Positions 1 through 6,104 of a DNA stretch of 9,287 nt are shown in pieces. Location of the stretch: positions 1-9,287 of the forward strand of contig JAITGR010000155.1 of the NCBI GenBank assembly GCA_031280455.1, in the 5' to 3' direction. A program made the position numbers and the translations under genes. The notes beneath the pieces are model-generated. The model was not told the DNA's origin. It ran no database searches and was given only the letters and a program-made list of their open reading frames with translations. Position 1 is the first letter of the stretch; every line of letters begins with the position of its first letter. Source of the DNA: Spirochaetaceae bacterium. Its GTDB lineage: Bacteria > Spirochaetota > Spirochaetia > Treponematales > Breznakiellaceae.

Positions 1-999
1 ATTAAAACGAACATTGACGTGGCTAAAAGCATACTTTCTTTGTACAACATGGACTGCGACGGGGCGCTTTCCGGCGCCGCCGCGGTGCGGGTGATTAAGG
101 GGGCGCTGCCGCGCTACGACGTTGTTTTTATGGACCACATGATGCCGGAGATGGACGGCATCGAGGCGACTGCGCGGATTCGCGCGCTGGACGGTATGTA
201 CGCGAAGGAAGTCCCGATTATCGCGCTGACGGCGAATACCATGGCCGAAAGCGAGAAGATGTTTCTGGACGCGGGTATGAACGCCTACCTCGCCAAGCCG
301 CTCGATATTGAAAAACTGGACAGGGAGATGGCCAGGCTGGGGCGGTGCCGCGCGCCGGCGCCGGGGCAGGACGGGGACGCCGAAGACTGTGCCGAGTTTG
401 ACCATATTGCCATAGAGGGTATGGATTTTGCCGACGGGCTGCGGCGGTTTACCAATGCGGGTATGTACAAAAACATTCTGAAGTCGTTTGTGCGGAATAC
501 GCCGCCTGTGGTGGAAAAAATCCGGCAGATTATGTCCGGCGGCTATCCTCCTGGCAGCGACTACTCGATTTTGGTGCACGGCATAAAGGGTTCGGCGCGC
601 GCGATTGGCGGGGTGCTGGCGGGGGAGCTTGCCGAGGAGTTGGAGCGGGCTGCCAAGGGGGGCGATGCCGCGCTGGTTGCGCGTAAAACGCCGGAGCTGC
701 TTGCGCGGACGGAGACGCTGATTGCCGGTCTGAACGGGGTGTTGTTTGCCGGGGAGGATGCTGAAGCCGGCAAAGAGGCGCGCGAGCGGCCGCCGCCGGA
801 ACTGCTTGCGCGTATTTCGCGCGCCTGTGAATCGTACGACATGGTGGAGATTGACGATGTTTTGCGGGAGCTTGAAAAATACCGCTATACGGCCGACGAC
901 GGCATTGTCGCGTATATACGGGAGCAAATTGACAACTGCGAGTACCAGGCGGCGGCGGAAAAAATCAACTCGTTTCTGAAGGCAGCCGCTTCTGTATGA
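1..999 (+). CDS. Hybrid sensor kinase, C-terminal part: receiver + Hpt domains (5'-partial)
   Basis: The frame is open to base 1, and its first residues already align inside a receiver domain, so the start and the kinase core lie upstream. The GTG at 19 is not the start. The receiver carries the phospho-acceptor Asp in 'VVFMDHMMPEMDG' (codon 133-135), the conserved Thr in 'IIALTAN' (229-231) and the Lys in 'YLAKPL' (295-297). An Hpt domain follows, with phospho-His in 'VHGIKGSARAIG' (codon 577-579). The last ~60 residues ('ACESYDMVEIDDVLRELEKY') form a charged helical module that I believe recurs at the C-terminus of such kinases. Receiver plus Hpt in one chain is the His-Asp-His relay layout of hybrid kinases; the final response regulator is not visible. 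The stop overlaps the start of the next gene. A response regulator-Hpt fusion without a kinase domain cannot be excluded, because the N-terminus is missing. Confidence 0.9.
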   Translation: MKTNIDVAKSILSLYNMDCDGALSGAAAVRVIKGALPRYDVVFMDHMMPEMDGIEATARIRALDGMYAKEVPIIALTANTMAESEKMFLDAGMNAYLAKPLDIEKLDREMARLGRCRAPAPGQDGDAEDCAEFDHIAIEGMDFADGLRRFTNAGMYKNILKSFVRNTPPVVEKIRQIMSGGYPPGSDYSILVHGIKGSARAIGGVLAGELAEELERAAKGGDAALVARKTPELLARTETLIAGLNGVLFAGEDAEAGKEARERPPPELLARISRACESYDMVEIDDVLRELEKYRYTADDGIVAYIREQIDNCEYQAAAEKINSFLKAAASV

Positions 1000-2339
1000 A
1001 GGTGCCGCGCCGCATTTCAGCGTTTGTTCTCGCGCTTGCCGGTGTGTTCCTCCCGCCGCCGCTTTGCGCCCAGCGCACGGAGGAACCGTTTGCCGAAGAA
1101 TCGGCGGCGGCTCTGGATGCGCGGGCGCGGCGGGCGGAAAAGTGGGCGCGTTTTTGGAGCTCGCTGTACAATTACTGGGTGTACACGCCCGATACGCGCG
1201 GGCGTAACGGGCCGGCGCGGGCGTTTGAAGTAGGCGCGTCCTTCCAGGCGGGGCTTGCCTGGGATTTGTACCTGGGCTTTTTTGACATTTTCAAAAAAAA
1301 CGCCGAGCTGCACATCGACTTTAACCGCGTGCTGGACAATTTCAGTCTGACCAAACCGGAAGGGCTCAACATAAATCTGGCGGCGCGCTGGGAATTTCTG
1401 CGGATGGATTTTCGGCGCATCAAGGAAAAGCCGCTCGGCGTTTCGGTTTTAACCATGGACGCGCGGCTGGACGCCAATTTTTCCAAAGATTTTTTTTCGT
1501 TCTTTGCCCAGGGCAATATGCAAAACCACAACATAACGCCGTCGCTGACGGTTTCCGGCGCGTTGTTTGCCGAGCTTGTTTCGTTTGAATGGACGCGCCG
1601 TATATTTGAACATTATACACTAACGCTGCGTCCCGCCTGGTACCTGCCGCTGGTGTACATTCCAAAAAGCGCGCAAAAACTTTCAATACAGGCGGACAGC
1701 ACGTTTTCCGCCTGGCTTACCGGCGGGGTTGACGTGTACATCCCCTTCAGTTTTACGGACGGGTTTGTGGTAACCACCCTGGGTGGTCTCGATGCCAGCC
1801 TCTGCCTGGAGCGGCCGGTGTTTAACATTCTGGACGCGGGGCTGGAGATTTCGCACATTCCGCTGATGCCGTCCGTGCTGTCCAACAGGGGGCGGATTGG
1901 CATGGAGGGGAAAATTCTGGATTTGGGCAGCGGGGTTTTGGAGGGTTTTACGGTAAAAATACCGGAGCTGGAGCAATTTTACAGTGTGCGGAATTTCTGG
2001 GTTTTCCGTCCGGTGGAAATCGGCGTGTACGCGCTCTACCGTCCGCTGGGGAACGACGGCTGGACGGTGCGGCCTAGTTTGGGTGTCGCGTTTCTCAACC
2101 CCGGCGAGGAGGTGTTTTTTAATCTTGGTATTGAAACGATATTTTCGCCGGCCAGTTTTTTTCAGTTTTCGCTTTTTACCGGTATGGTCGACAAAATCGC
2201 CCAAAACCGCGCGGGCTTCCGGTTTAACTGGCGGCGTTTCGGCTTTTACCTGAATGTTGACATGCGCTCGCAGGACTATCTGCGCTCCTGGTCAATGAAG
2301 GGCGCGGGGCTTAGTCTGGGCTGGGTCGCCGGCCATTAA
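996..2339 (+). CDS. Putative outer-membrane beta-barrel protein, function unknown
   Basis: I do not recognise this 447-residue protein as a named family. Residues 1-25 form a signal peptide: basic 'MKVPRR', a hydrophobic stretch, then 'PLCA' followed by Q26, consistent with signal peptidase I. The Cys at 24 does not sit in a good lipobox. The mature part is rich in aromatic and alternating polar/hydrophobic stretches such as 'FEVGASFQAGLAWDLYLGFF' and 'FQFSLFTGMV', typical of transmembrane beta strands, with Gly/Asn/Asp turns and no hydrophobic helices. It ends 'GAGLSLGWVAGH', so it lacks the usual terminal aromatic residue. The start is supported by the signal peptide. The ATG overlaps the preceding stop as ATGA, implying translational coupling with the hybrid kinase gene. 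The barrel call is inference from composition and pattern; a periplasmic beta-rich protein is the alternative. Confidence 0.75.
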   Translation: MKVPRRISAFVLALAGVFLPPPLCAQRTEEPFAEESAAALDARARRAEKWARFWSSLYNYWVYTPDTRGRNGPARAFEVGASFQAGLAWDLYLGFFDIFKKNAELHIDFNRVLDNFSLTKPEGLNINLAARWEFLRMDFRRIKEKPLGVSVLTMDARLDANFSKDFFSFFAQGNMQNHNITPSLTVSGALFAELVSFEWTRRIFEHYTLTLRPAWYLPLVYIPKSAQKLSIQADSTFSAWLTGGVDVYIPFSFTDGFVVTTLGGLDASLCLERPVFNILDAGLEISHIPLMPSVLSNRGRIGMEGKILDLGSGVLEGFTVKIPELEQFYSVRNFWVFRPVEIGVYALYRPLGNDGWTVRPSLGVAFLNPGEEVFFNLGIETIFSPASFFQFSLFTGMVDKIAQNRAGFRFNWRRFGFYLNVDMRSQDYLRSWSMKGAGLSLGWVAGH

Positions 2340-2348
2340 TAGCCCCCG

Positions 2349-2363
2349 CGCCGCTCCGCGGCG
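2349..2363. repeat. Small GC hairpin after the barrel-protein gene
   Basis: An inverted repeat starts 11 bases after the preceding stop: arms cgccgc (2349-2354) and gcggcg (2358-2363) around tcc. No T-run follows, so it is not a classical terminator alone. It is the first of a cluster of palindromes running to 2583. Confidence 0.45.
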
Positions 2364-2380
2364 ACACCCGCGAACAAGCG

Positions 2381-2402
2381 AAAATCGCGCACGCGCGATT
2401 TT
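2381..2402. terminator. Possible bidirectional terminator-like hairpin
   Basis: The sequence aaaatcgcg-cacg-cgcgatttt is a perfect 9-bp stem with a 4-base loop, A-tract on one side and T-tract on the other. It lies 42 bases after the stop of the upstream gene and is the best candidate for its terminator. Only four T follow the GC core, so intrinsic termination would be modest. It may equally be part of the neighbouring repeat cluster. Confidence 0.4.
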
Positions 2403-2410
2403 CTACCACA

Positions 2411-2439
2411 GCGGTTTTGGCGCAAAGCGCCAAAACCGC
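2411..2439. repeat. Perfect 13-bp inverted repeat
   Basis: Arms gcggttttggcgc (2411-2423) and gcgccaaaaccgc (2427-2439) are exact reverse complements around a 3-base aaa loop. No T-tract follows (cccccgcaaaag), so termination is not its obvious role. It lies 8 bases after the previous hairpin, in the gene-free region before flaB, and looks like a unit of a dispersed palindromic repeat. Copy number elsewhere is unknown. Confidence 0.7.
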
Positions 2440-2459
2440 CCCCGCAAAAGCCCGAAACG

Positions 2460-2583
2460 GCCGCCTTGCGGAGCCCCTGCGCGGACATTTTTGCCTTTCG
2501 AATGTGTTCGGAGCGCCTGCGGCGCGTAGCACATTCGACAAGGCAAAAATGCTTGGCGCAGGGGTGCCGCCGCCGTAGGCGGC
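2460..2583. repeat. Long imperfect inverted repeat (about 124 bases)
   Basis: Nested arms fold around a centre at about 2519. From outside in: gccgcct (2460-2466) with aggcggc (2577-2583); cccctgcgc (2474-2482) with gcgcagggg (2556-2564); a 21-bp arm (2486-2506, containing cgaatgtg) with 2530-2551 and a single bulged C at 2539; and gcgcc (2513-2517) with ggcgc (2521-2525) around tgc. As RNA it would form one long rod. No transposase or plausible ORF is inside, so a MITE-like or extended REP-like element is the best description. It ends 12 bases before a -35-like box that precedes flaB. Confidence 0.75.
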
Positions 2584-2594
2584 AGGGGCGGGCC

Positions 2595-2623
2595 TTGACA
2601 CTTTTTGGGTTTTTGCGGAAAAT
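2595..2623 (+). promoter_or_regulatory. Possible sigma-70 promoter upstream of flaB
   Basis: A perfect -35 hexamer TTGACA (2595-2600) is followed after 17 bases by GAAAAT (2618-2623), a 4/6 match to the -10 hexamer. It stands directly before the sigma-28-like promoter, giving a tandem arrangement. The -35 lies in the 12-mer gcgggccttgac, found again before tssB. The weak -10 keeps confidence modest. Confidence 0.4.
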
Positions 2624-2625
2624 GC

Positions 2626-2653
2626 TAAAGTCTTGCCGGATTTGTGCCGATAT
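2626..2653 (+). promoter_or_regulatory. Sigma-28 (FliA/WhiG-type) flagellar promoter of flaB
   Basis: TAAA (2626-2629, within CTAAAG), a 16-base spacer, then GCCGATAT (2646-2653). The flagellar sigma-28 consensus is TAAA-N15-GCCGATAA, so the -10 matches 7 of 8 and the spacer differs by one. It lies about 100 bases before the flaB start, where a late flagellar gene of this class is expected to have such a promoter. The implied leader is roughly 95 bases. Confidence 0.8.
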
Positions 2654-2756
2654 TGGTGGTAAGACGTTTATTGTGCGCTTGAGGGGGATTCTGGATTATC
2701 CGGCGTATTAAGCACTTGCTTTTTTAGTATCGGCAGGTGTTTAAGGAGAGTTTAAC

Positions 2757-3614
2757 ATGGTTATCAATCATAATATGAGCGCGATGTTCGCCGAGCGGTC
2801 TCTTGCCATTACAGAGTTGAGCGCCACTAAAAACATGGAAAAGCTCAGTTCCGGGGAACGGATTAACCGTGCGGGGGACGATGCGTCGGGTCTTGCTGTG
2901 TCAGAAAAAATGCGCAGCCAGATTCGCGGCCTTAACCGCGCTTCCCAGAATGCCGCGGATGGCATTTCCTTTATTCAGACAACCGAGGGCTATTTGCAGG
3001 AGACGCAGGACATCATTCACCGTTTGCGGGAGCTGGCGGTTCAGTCGGCGAATGGCATTTACACTAACGAAGACCGTTTGATGATTCAGGTTGAAGTTTC
3101 CCAGCTTGTTGATGAAATTGACCGTATCGCCAGCCACGCGCAGTTTAACGGCCTTAACATGCTTACCGGCCGGTTCGCTTCGCCCGAAGCGGGCGTTCCC
3201 ACGGCGTCGATGTGGTTTCATATCGGCGCGAACATGGACCAGCGTAAGCAGGTGTTTATCGGGACAATGACGGCGGCTGGCTTGGGGCTGCGCGGTATCG
3301 GCGCGATTGAATCTATCGGCATACAGACGCCGGAGGACGCGAACCGCGCTATCGGTACGCTGGATATGTCGTTAAAGGTAGTTTCCAAACAGCGCGCCGA
3401 TTTGGGGGCGTATCAGAACCGGCTGGAGTACACGATAACCGGCATCGACTCGGCGGCGGAAAATTTGCAGGCTGCCGAATCGCGGATTCGGGATACGGAT
3501 ATGGCTTCCAGAACGGTGCATTATGTCCGCGACCAGATTTTATCGCAGGCGGGAGTGGCAATGCTCGCGCAGGCGAACTCGCGCAACAACGCGGTGCTGC
3601 AGCTACTCCGCTAG
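2757..3614 (+). CDS. flaB: Periplasmic flagellar core filament protein FlaB (flagellin)
   Basis: A complete 285-residue flagellin, the usual length of spirochaete FlaB. It polymerises into the core of the periplasmic flagellar filament and is exported by the flagellar type III apparatus, consistent with the absence of a signal peptide. The N-terminal D0/D1 block (about 1-140) holds '[11 protein letters not shown]', '[17 protein letters not shown]' at 30-46 and '[12 protein letters not shown]'. A short treponemal centre has '[13 protein letters not shown]'. The C-terminal D1/D0 block (about 195-285) has '[15 protein letters not shown]', '[14 protein letters not shown]' and ends 'NAVLQLLR'. There is no variable D2/D3 insert. 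A strong ribosome site, aaggag (2743-2748), fixes the ATG. The segment '[12 protein letters not shown]' differs from the 'MAKEMV..TKNQ' I associate with FlaB1-3, so this may be a divergent paralog; the FlaB number is not assigned. Expression is probably driven by the sigma-28-like promoter upstream. Confidence 0.97.
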   Translation: MVINHNMSAMFAERSLAITELSATKNMEKLSSGERINRAGDDASGLAVSEKMRSQIRGLNRASQNAADGISFIQTTEGYLQETQDIIHRLRELAVQSANGIYTNEDRLMIQVEVSQLVDEIDRIASHAQFNGLNMLTGRFASPEAGVPTASMWFHIGANMDQRKQVFIGTMTAAGLGLRGIGAIESIGIQTPEDANRAIGTLDMSLKVVSKQRADLGAYQNRLEYTITGIDSAAENLQAAESRIRDTDMASRTVHYVRDQILSQAGVAMLAQANSRNNAVLQLLR

Positions 3615-3650
3615 AGTGCGCCGCTCGTGGTAGTGTAGCAGGGTAAGGCG

Positions 3651-5486
3651 GTGTGTGCCGAACTGAAAACGGCCGCCTCTGGACTGAAAGCGGCTGCGTC
3701 CGCCGCGCCGGATGCGCCCGGCTGTTACATCATGCGGTCTGCCGGCGGGCGGGTTATGTACGTTGGCAAGGCAAAATCGCTGCGAAAGCGGCTGCTTTCG
3801 TACTTTAATGGCGTAAAAGACATAAAAACCGCGACGCTGCTCCGCGTTGCGCGCTCTATCGAAACAATCCTTGTTTCCAATGAATACGAAGCCCTCCTCC
3901 TGGAAAACACGCTGATAAAGCAGCACAGTCCCAAATACAACATCGACCTGAAAGACGGCAAATCGTACCCCGTGGTTCGCATCGGCGCGGAGGAGTTTCC
4001 GCGTGTGTTCAAAACCCGCCACATTGTGGAAGACGGCTCGCGGTACTTCGGCCCGTTCGCCAACGTGCAGGCGGTTGATACACTGCTTGCGGTCATCGAC
4101 CGGCTGTTTCGGTTTAGAAAGTGCAAGCAGCTTAGGCGGCGGAGTTCCGGCTGCATGTACTACCACATACAACGCTGCGACGCGCCGTGCCGGGGACTCA
4201 TCAGCCCTGCGGAGTACGGCGCGCAAATTGAAGCGGCGGCGCGGCTTTTGTCCGGCGATACCGAAGCGCTGATTATTGATTTAACGGCGGAGATGCACCG
4301 GCTCTCTCGCGTGTTTCAGTTTGAAAAGGCCGCCACCCTGCGCGATGTTATCCGGTCTATCGAAAACATTTCGGCGGTGAATGCCGTTGTGGATTTTGAC
4401 CCCGAAAGCCGCGATTACATTTCGTACGCCAGCGAGGGCGTGCTGACAAGTTTTTCGGTTTTTTCGTTCCGCGGGGGGCGGCTGAACGGCCGCGAGCTTT
4501 TTTCCGCACGTTCGGCATCCGGCGAAGGCGAGTCGCTGGTTACGTTTATCACCGGCTACTACACCAAAGACCGCCCGCCGCCGGCAAAAATTATTACCGA
4601 AAAAAGTTTGTGGGCCGATTACGCGGAGGATGCCGGCGGGCAGAACGAGGTGCTGGCGGCGTTTTTTTGCGAGATTTGCGGGCGTTCACCGGCGTTGTGC
4701 TGCGCCGAAAGCACGCGCGACCAAGCGGTGCTGGCCATGGTTCGGATGAACGCACAGGAAGATTTACGCAAGCGGCTCAAAGAGCGCGGCGCCGCTCCCG
4801 CGCTTGTGGAACTGAAGGCGGCGCTGGGCTTGCGGGTAAAACCGGCGCGCATCGAAGGGTTCGATATTGCCCAGCTTGACGGCAAGTATCCTGTGGCAAG
4901 CCTCGTGTCGTTCAAAAACGGCGTGCCGGATAAAAAAAATTACCGGCATTTCAGGCTAAAAACGGTCGTGGGCATTGTCGACGACTTTGCCGCGATTCGG
5001 GAGGCGGTGGAGCGGCGGTATTCGCGGCTGGTGCGCGAAGGGCAGGCGCTGCCGGACTTTATTTTGGTTGACGGCGGCATCGGGCAGGTAAACGCGGCAA
5101 AGGGCGTGTTGGATGAGCTTGGTGTCGAGTGCGATATTGCCGGTCTTGCCAAGCGCGATGAAGAAATCTGGCTGCCCGGCGCGGCGGAACCGGTGCGGCT
5201 GTCCCGCCGCAGCGAAGGTTTAAAGGTGCTGCAAGCCGTGCGGGACGAAACGCACCGGTTTGCGACGGGGCTGAATCAGCGTTTGCGCGCGAAAGATGTC
5301 AAGTTCAAGGTGCTCGAATCGGTGGACGGCGTAAGCGCAAAGCGTGCGGCGGCAATTATGGGCGCGTTCGGCAGTTTGCAGGCGGTCTCCCAGACGGACG
5401 CGGCAGAAATCGCGCGGCGCTGTTCCATAAGCCCCAAGCTGGCCAAACAAGTCCGCGCCGCCGCCCGTCTGGCCATCAGCGGCTAG
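3651..5486 (+). CDS. uvrC: UvrABC excinuclease subunit C
   Basis: A complete 611-residue UvrC, which makes both incisions around damaged DNA in nucleotide excision repair after loading by UvrB. Domains in order: GIY-YIG nuclease for the 3' cut ('PGCYIMRSAGGRVMYVGKAK', 23-42); a four-Cys cluster (C158, C168, C176, C180), matching the Fe-S ligand pattern known in UvrC; a UVR motif that binds UvrB ('RLSRVFQFEKAATLRDVI', 217-234); an RNase H-like nuclease for the 5' cut with Asp405 ('FDIAQ'), Asp444/445, Asp474 ('ILVDGGIGQ') and His535 ('RDETHRF'); and C-terminal helix-hairpin-helix motifs (about 555-607). 'FDIAQ' replaces the usual 'DIS', a minor variation. The GTG start is chosen because the frame has a stop at 3636-3638, and aagg (3645-3648) precedes it, though unusually closely. 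It lies 36 bases after flaB with no terminator seen between. Confidence 0.97.
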   Translation: MCAELKTAASGLKAAASAAPDAPGCYIMRSAGGRVMYVGKAKSLRKRLLSYFNGVKDIKTATLLRVARSIETILVSNEYEALLLENTLIKQHSPKYNIDLKDGKSYPVVRIGAEEFPRVFKTRHIVEDGSRYFGPFANVQAVDTLLAVIDRLFRFRKCKQLRRRSSGCMYYHIQRCDAPCRGLISPAEYGAQIEAAARLLSGDTEALIIDLTAEMHRLSRVFQFEKAATLRDVIRSIENISAVNAVVDFDPESRDYISYASEGVLTSFSVFSFRGGRLNGRELFSARSASGEGESLVTFITGYYTKDRPPPAKIITEKSLWADYAEDAGGQNEVLAAFFCEICGRSPALCCAESTRDQAVLAMVRMNAQEDLRKRLKERGAAPALVELKAALGLRVKPARIEGFDIAQLDGKYPVASLVSFKNGVPDKKNYRHFRLKTVVGIVDDFAAIREAVERRYSRLVREGQALPDFILVDGGIGQVNAAKGVLDELGVECDIAGLAKRDEEIWLPGAAEPVRLSRRSEGLKVLQAVRDETHRFATGLNQRLRAKDVKFKVLESVDGVSAKRAAAIMGAFGSLQAVSQTDAAEIARRCSISPKLAKQVRAAARLAISG

Positions 5487-5490
5487 ACAA

Positions 5491-5622
5491 CGCTGATTAA
5501 ATTGAGAATTGAAAATGGAAAAATCCGCGAATGTACGCGAATTATAACGAATATAGAGCCATTATTAGCATTATTCGTGTCCATTCGCGTAATTCGCGGT
5601 TGAATTCCGATTTAATCAGTGC
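5491..5622. repeat. Palindromic MITE-like element between convergent genes
   Basis: Terminal arms ctgattaaat (5493-5502) and atttaatcag (5610-5619) are exact reverse complements. Inside, ccgcgaat (5525-5532) pairs with attcgcgg (5592-5599), tacgcgaat (5534-5542) with attcgcgta (5583-5591), and acgaat (5547-5552) with attcgt (5573-5578). The left arm has several extra bases relative to the right. The interior is AT-richer than flanking genes. No ORF and no clear target duplication are visible (left flank acaacg, right tgcttc). It starts 4 bases after the uvrC stop, and its right arm contains the stop of the minus-strand gene. It could terminate both converging transcripts. The attcgcg-type arms resemble a palindrome I believe is dispersed in several bacteria; that is recollection, not a search. 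Confidence 0.7.
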
Positions 5623-5990
5623 TTCCTTATGTATTGTACTTCGATTTCGACGGTTCGTTTCTTGATATCTGTTTTGCCGCCGATTTCTATGAGGTCGCCT
5701 GGGTTTATTGCCAGGTTGAGCAGTGTCAAAAGGTCGTTGTCTATTTCGATAACGATGTCGCCGGTGGTGTCGCGGAAGGTGTAGCGTTCGCGGCCAAGTG
5801 ATTGGACTATGCTGCCGGTCAGAATTACAAGGGTGTCATCGGGGAGTTCTTTTGCCTGGGTAACGGTAACGGTTTGTATTTGTTTGGCGTTTAGCCCGGC
5901 GCCGCGTCCGCCTAATCCCTGGCTGTATGCGGTGGTGGCCGAAAGTATGGCGGCCAAAATGCTGATGCTCAAAAATCGCGGTTTTTTCAT
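5616..5990 (-). CDS. Exported OB-fold protein of the YgiW/YdeI (BOF) family
   Basis: A complete 124-residue protein. Residues 1-23 form a signal peptide ('MKKPRF', hydrophobic core, 'TTAYS' before Q24), so the mature protein is probably periplasmic. Residues about 38-122 match the bacterial OB-fold family: 'TVTVTQAKELPDDTLVILTG', 'IVQSLGRERYTFRDTTGDI', 'VIEIDND', 'GDLIEIGGK' and 'VEIEVQYI'. Family members YgiW and YdeI are linked to envelope stress tolerance; the biochemical role is poorly defined, and I do not extend it to this protein. It is transcribed convergently with uvrC and divergently from tssA, with 114 bases between the two starts. No strong ribosome site is seen before its ATG, but stop-free upstream codons offer no alternative start nearby. 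Its stop TGA lies inside the right arm of the palindromic element. Confidence 0.85.
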   Translation of the reverse strand: MKKPRFLSISILAAILSATTAYSQGLGGRGAGLNAKQIQTVTVTQAKELPDDTLVILTGSIVQSLGRERYTFRDTTGDIVIEIDNDLLTLLNLAINPGDLIEIGGKTDIKKRTVEIEVQYIRKH

Positions 5991-6043
5991 ACCGGTAGCG
6001 TATAGTAGTGCGGGGTATCGTGGCTATGGGGGCTGCCGGGCGC

Positions 6044-6070
6044 TTGACGGTATGGGCGGAGGGCTATATT
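6044..6070 (+). promoter_or_regulatory. Possible sigma-70 promoter of the tss operon
   Basis: TTGACG (6044-6049, 5/6) and TATATT (6065-6070, 5/6) are separated by 15 bases, shorter than the ideal 17. They lie 35 bases before the chosen tssA start and upstream of its ribosome site. This placement argues that the TTG at 6069 is promoter, not coding. The region also serves the divergent BOF gene. Confidence 0.45.
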
Positions 6071-6104
6071 GTGGGTGTGTTGGGTAAAAGGAGGCTTGTC
6101 CGCG

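Larger units (their letters stand above)
2340..2756. other. Gene-free regulatory/repeat region before flaB
   Basis: These 417 bases contain no convincing gene. The left 240 bases hold four successive inverted repeats, from a 6-bp hairpin up to a 124-base rod. The right 160 bases hold a possible sigma-70 promoter, the sigma-28-like promoter, an untranslated leader and the flaB ribosome site. A plus-strand open frame (2466-2711) runs through the long hairpin. Its Arg-rich, Cys-rich product has no ribosome site or family resemblance, and it overlaps both promoters, so I treat it as chance. Confidence 0.7.

Noticed and set aside
19..21. GTG as the start of the receiver-Hpt protein
   Set aside because: The frame is open to base 1 and the residues before it ('IKTNID') still align within the receiver domain, so the gene begins upstream.
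2466..2711. 81-codon plus-strand open frame in the region before flaB
   Set aside because: It crosses the long hairpin and both candidate flaB promoters, has no ribosome site, and encodes an Arg/Cys-rich product without family resemblance.
2710..2725. aagc-actt-gctt hairpin followed by T-run in the flaB leader, as an attenuator
   Set aside because: The stem is only 4 bp with two G-C pairs, too weak to call a terminator.
3603..4226. 207-codon minus-strand open frame over the start of uvrC
   Set aside because: It lies antisense to the conserved GIY-YIG and Cys-cluster region of uvrC; it is a wobble-GC shadow with a low-complexity product.
6069..6104. Upstream TTG start for tssA, adding 12 residues
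   Set aside because: The TTG overlaps a TATATT -10-like box, and the ribosome site aaaggagg (6087-6094) would then lie inside the gene. GTG 6105 gives normal spacing and a normal family N-terminus.
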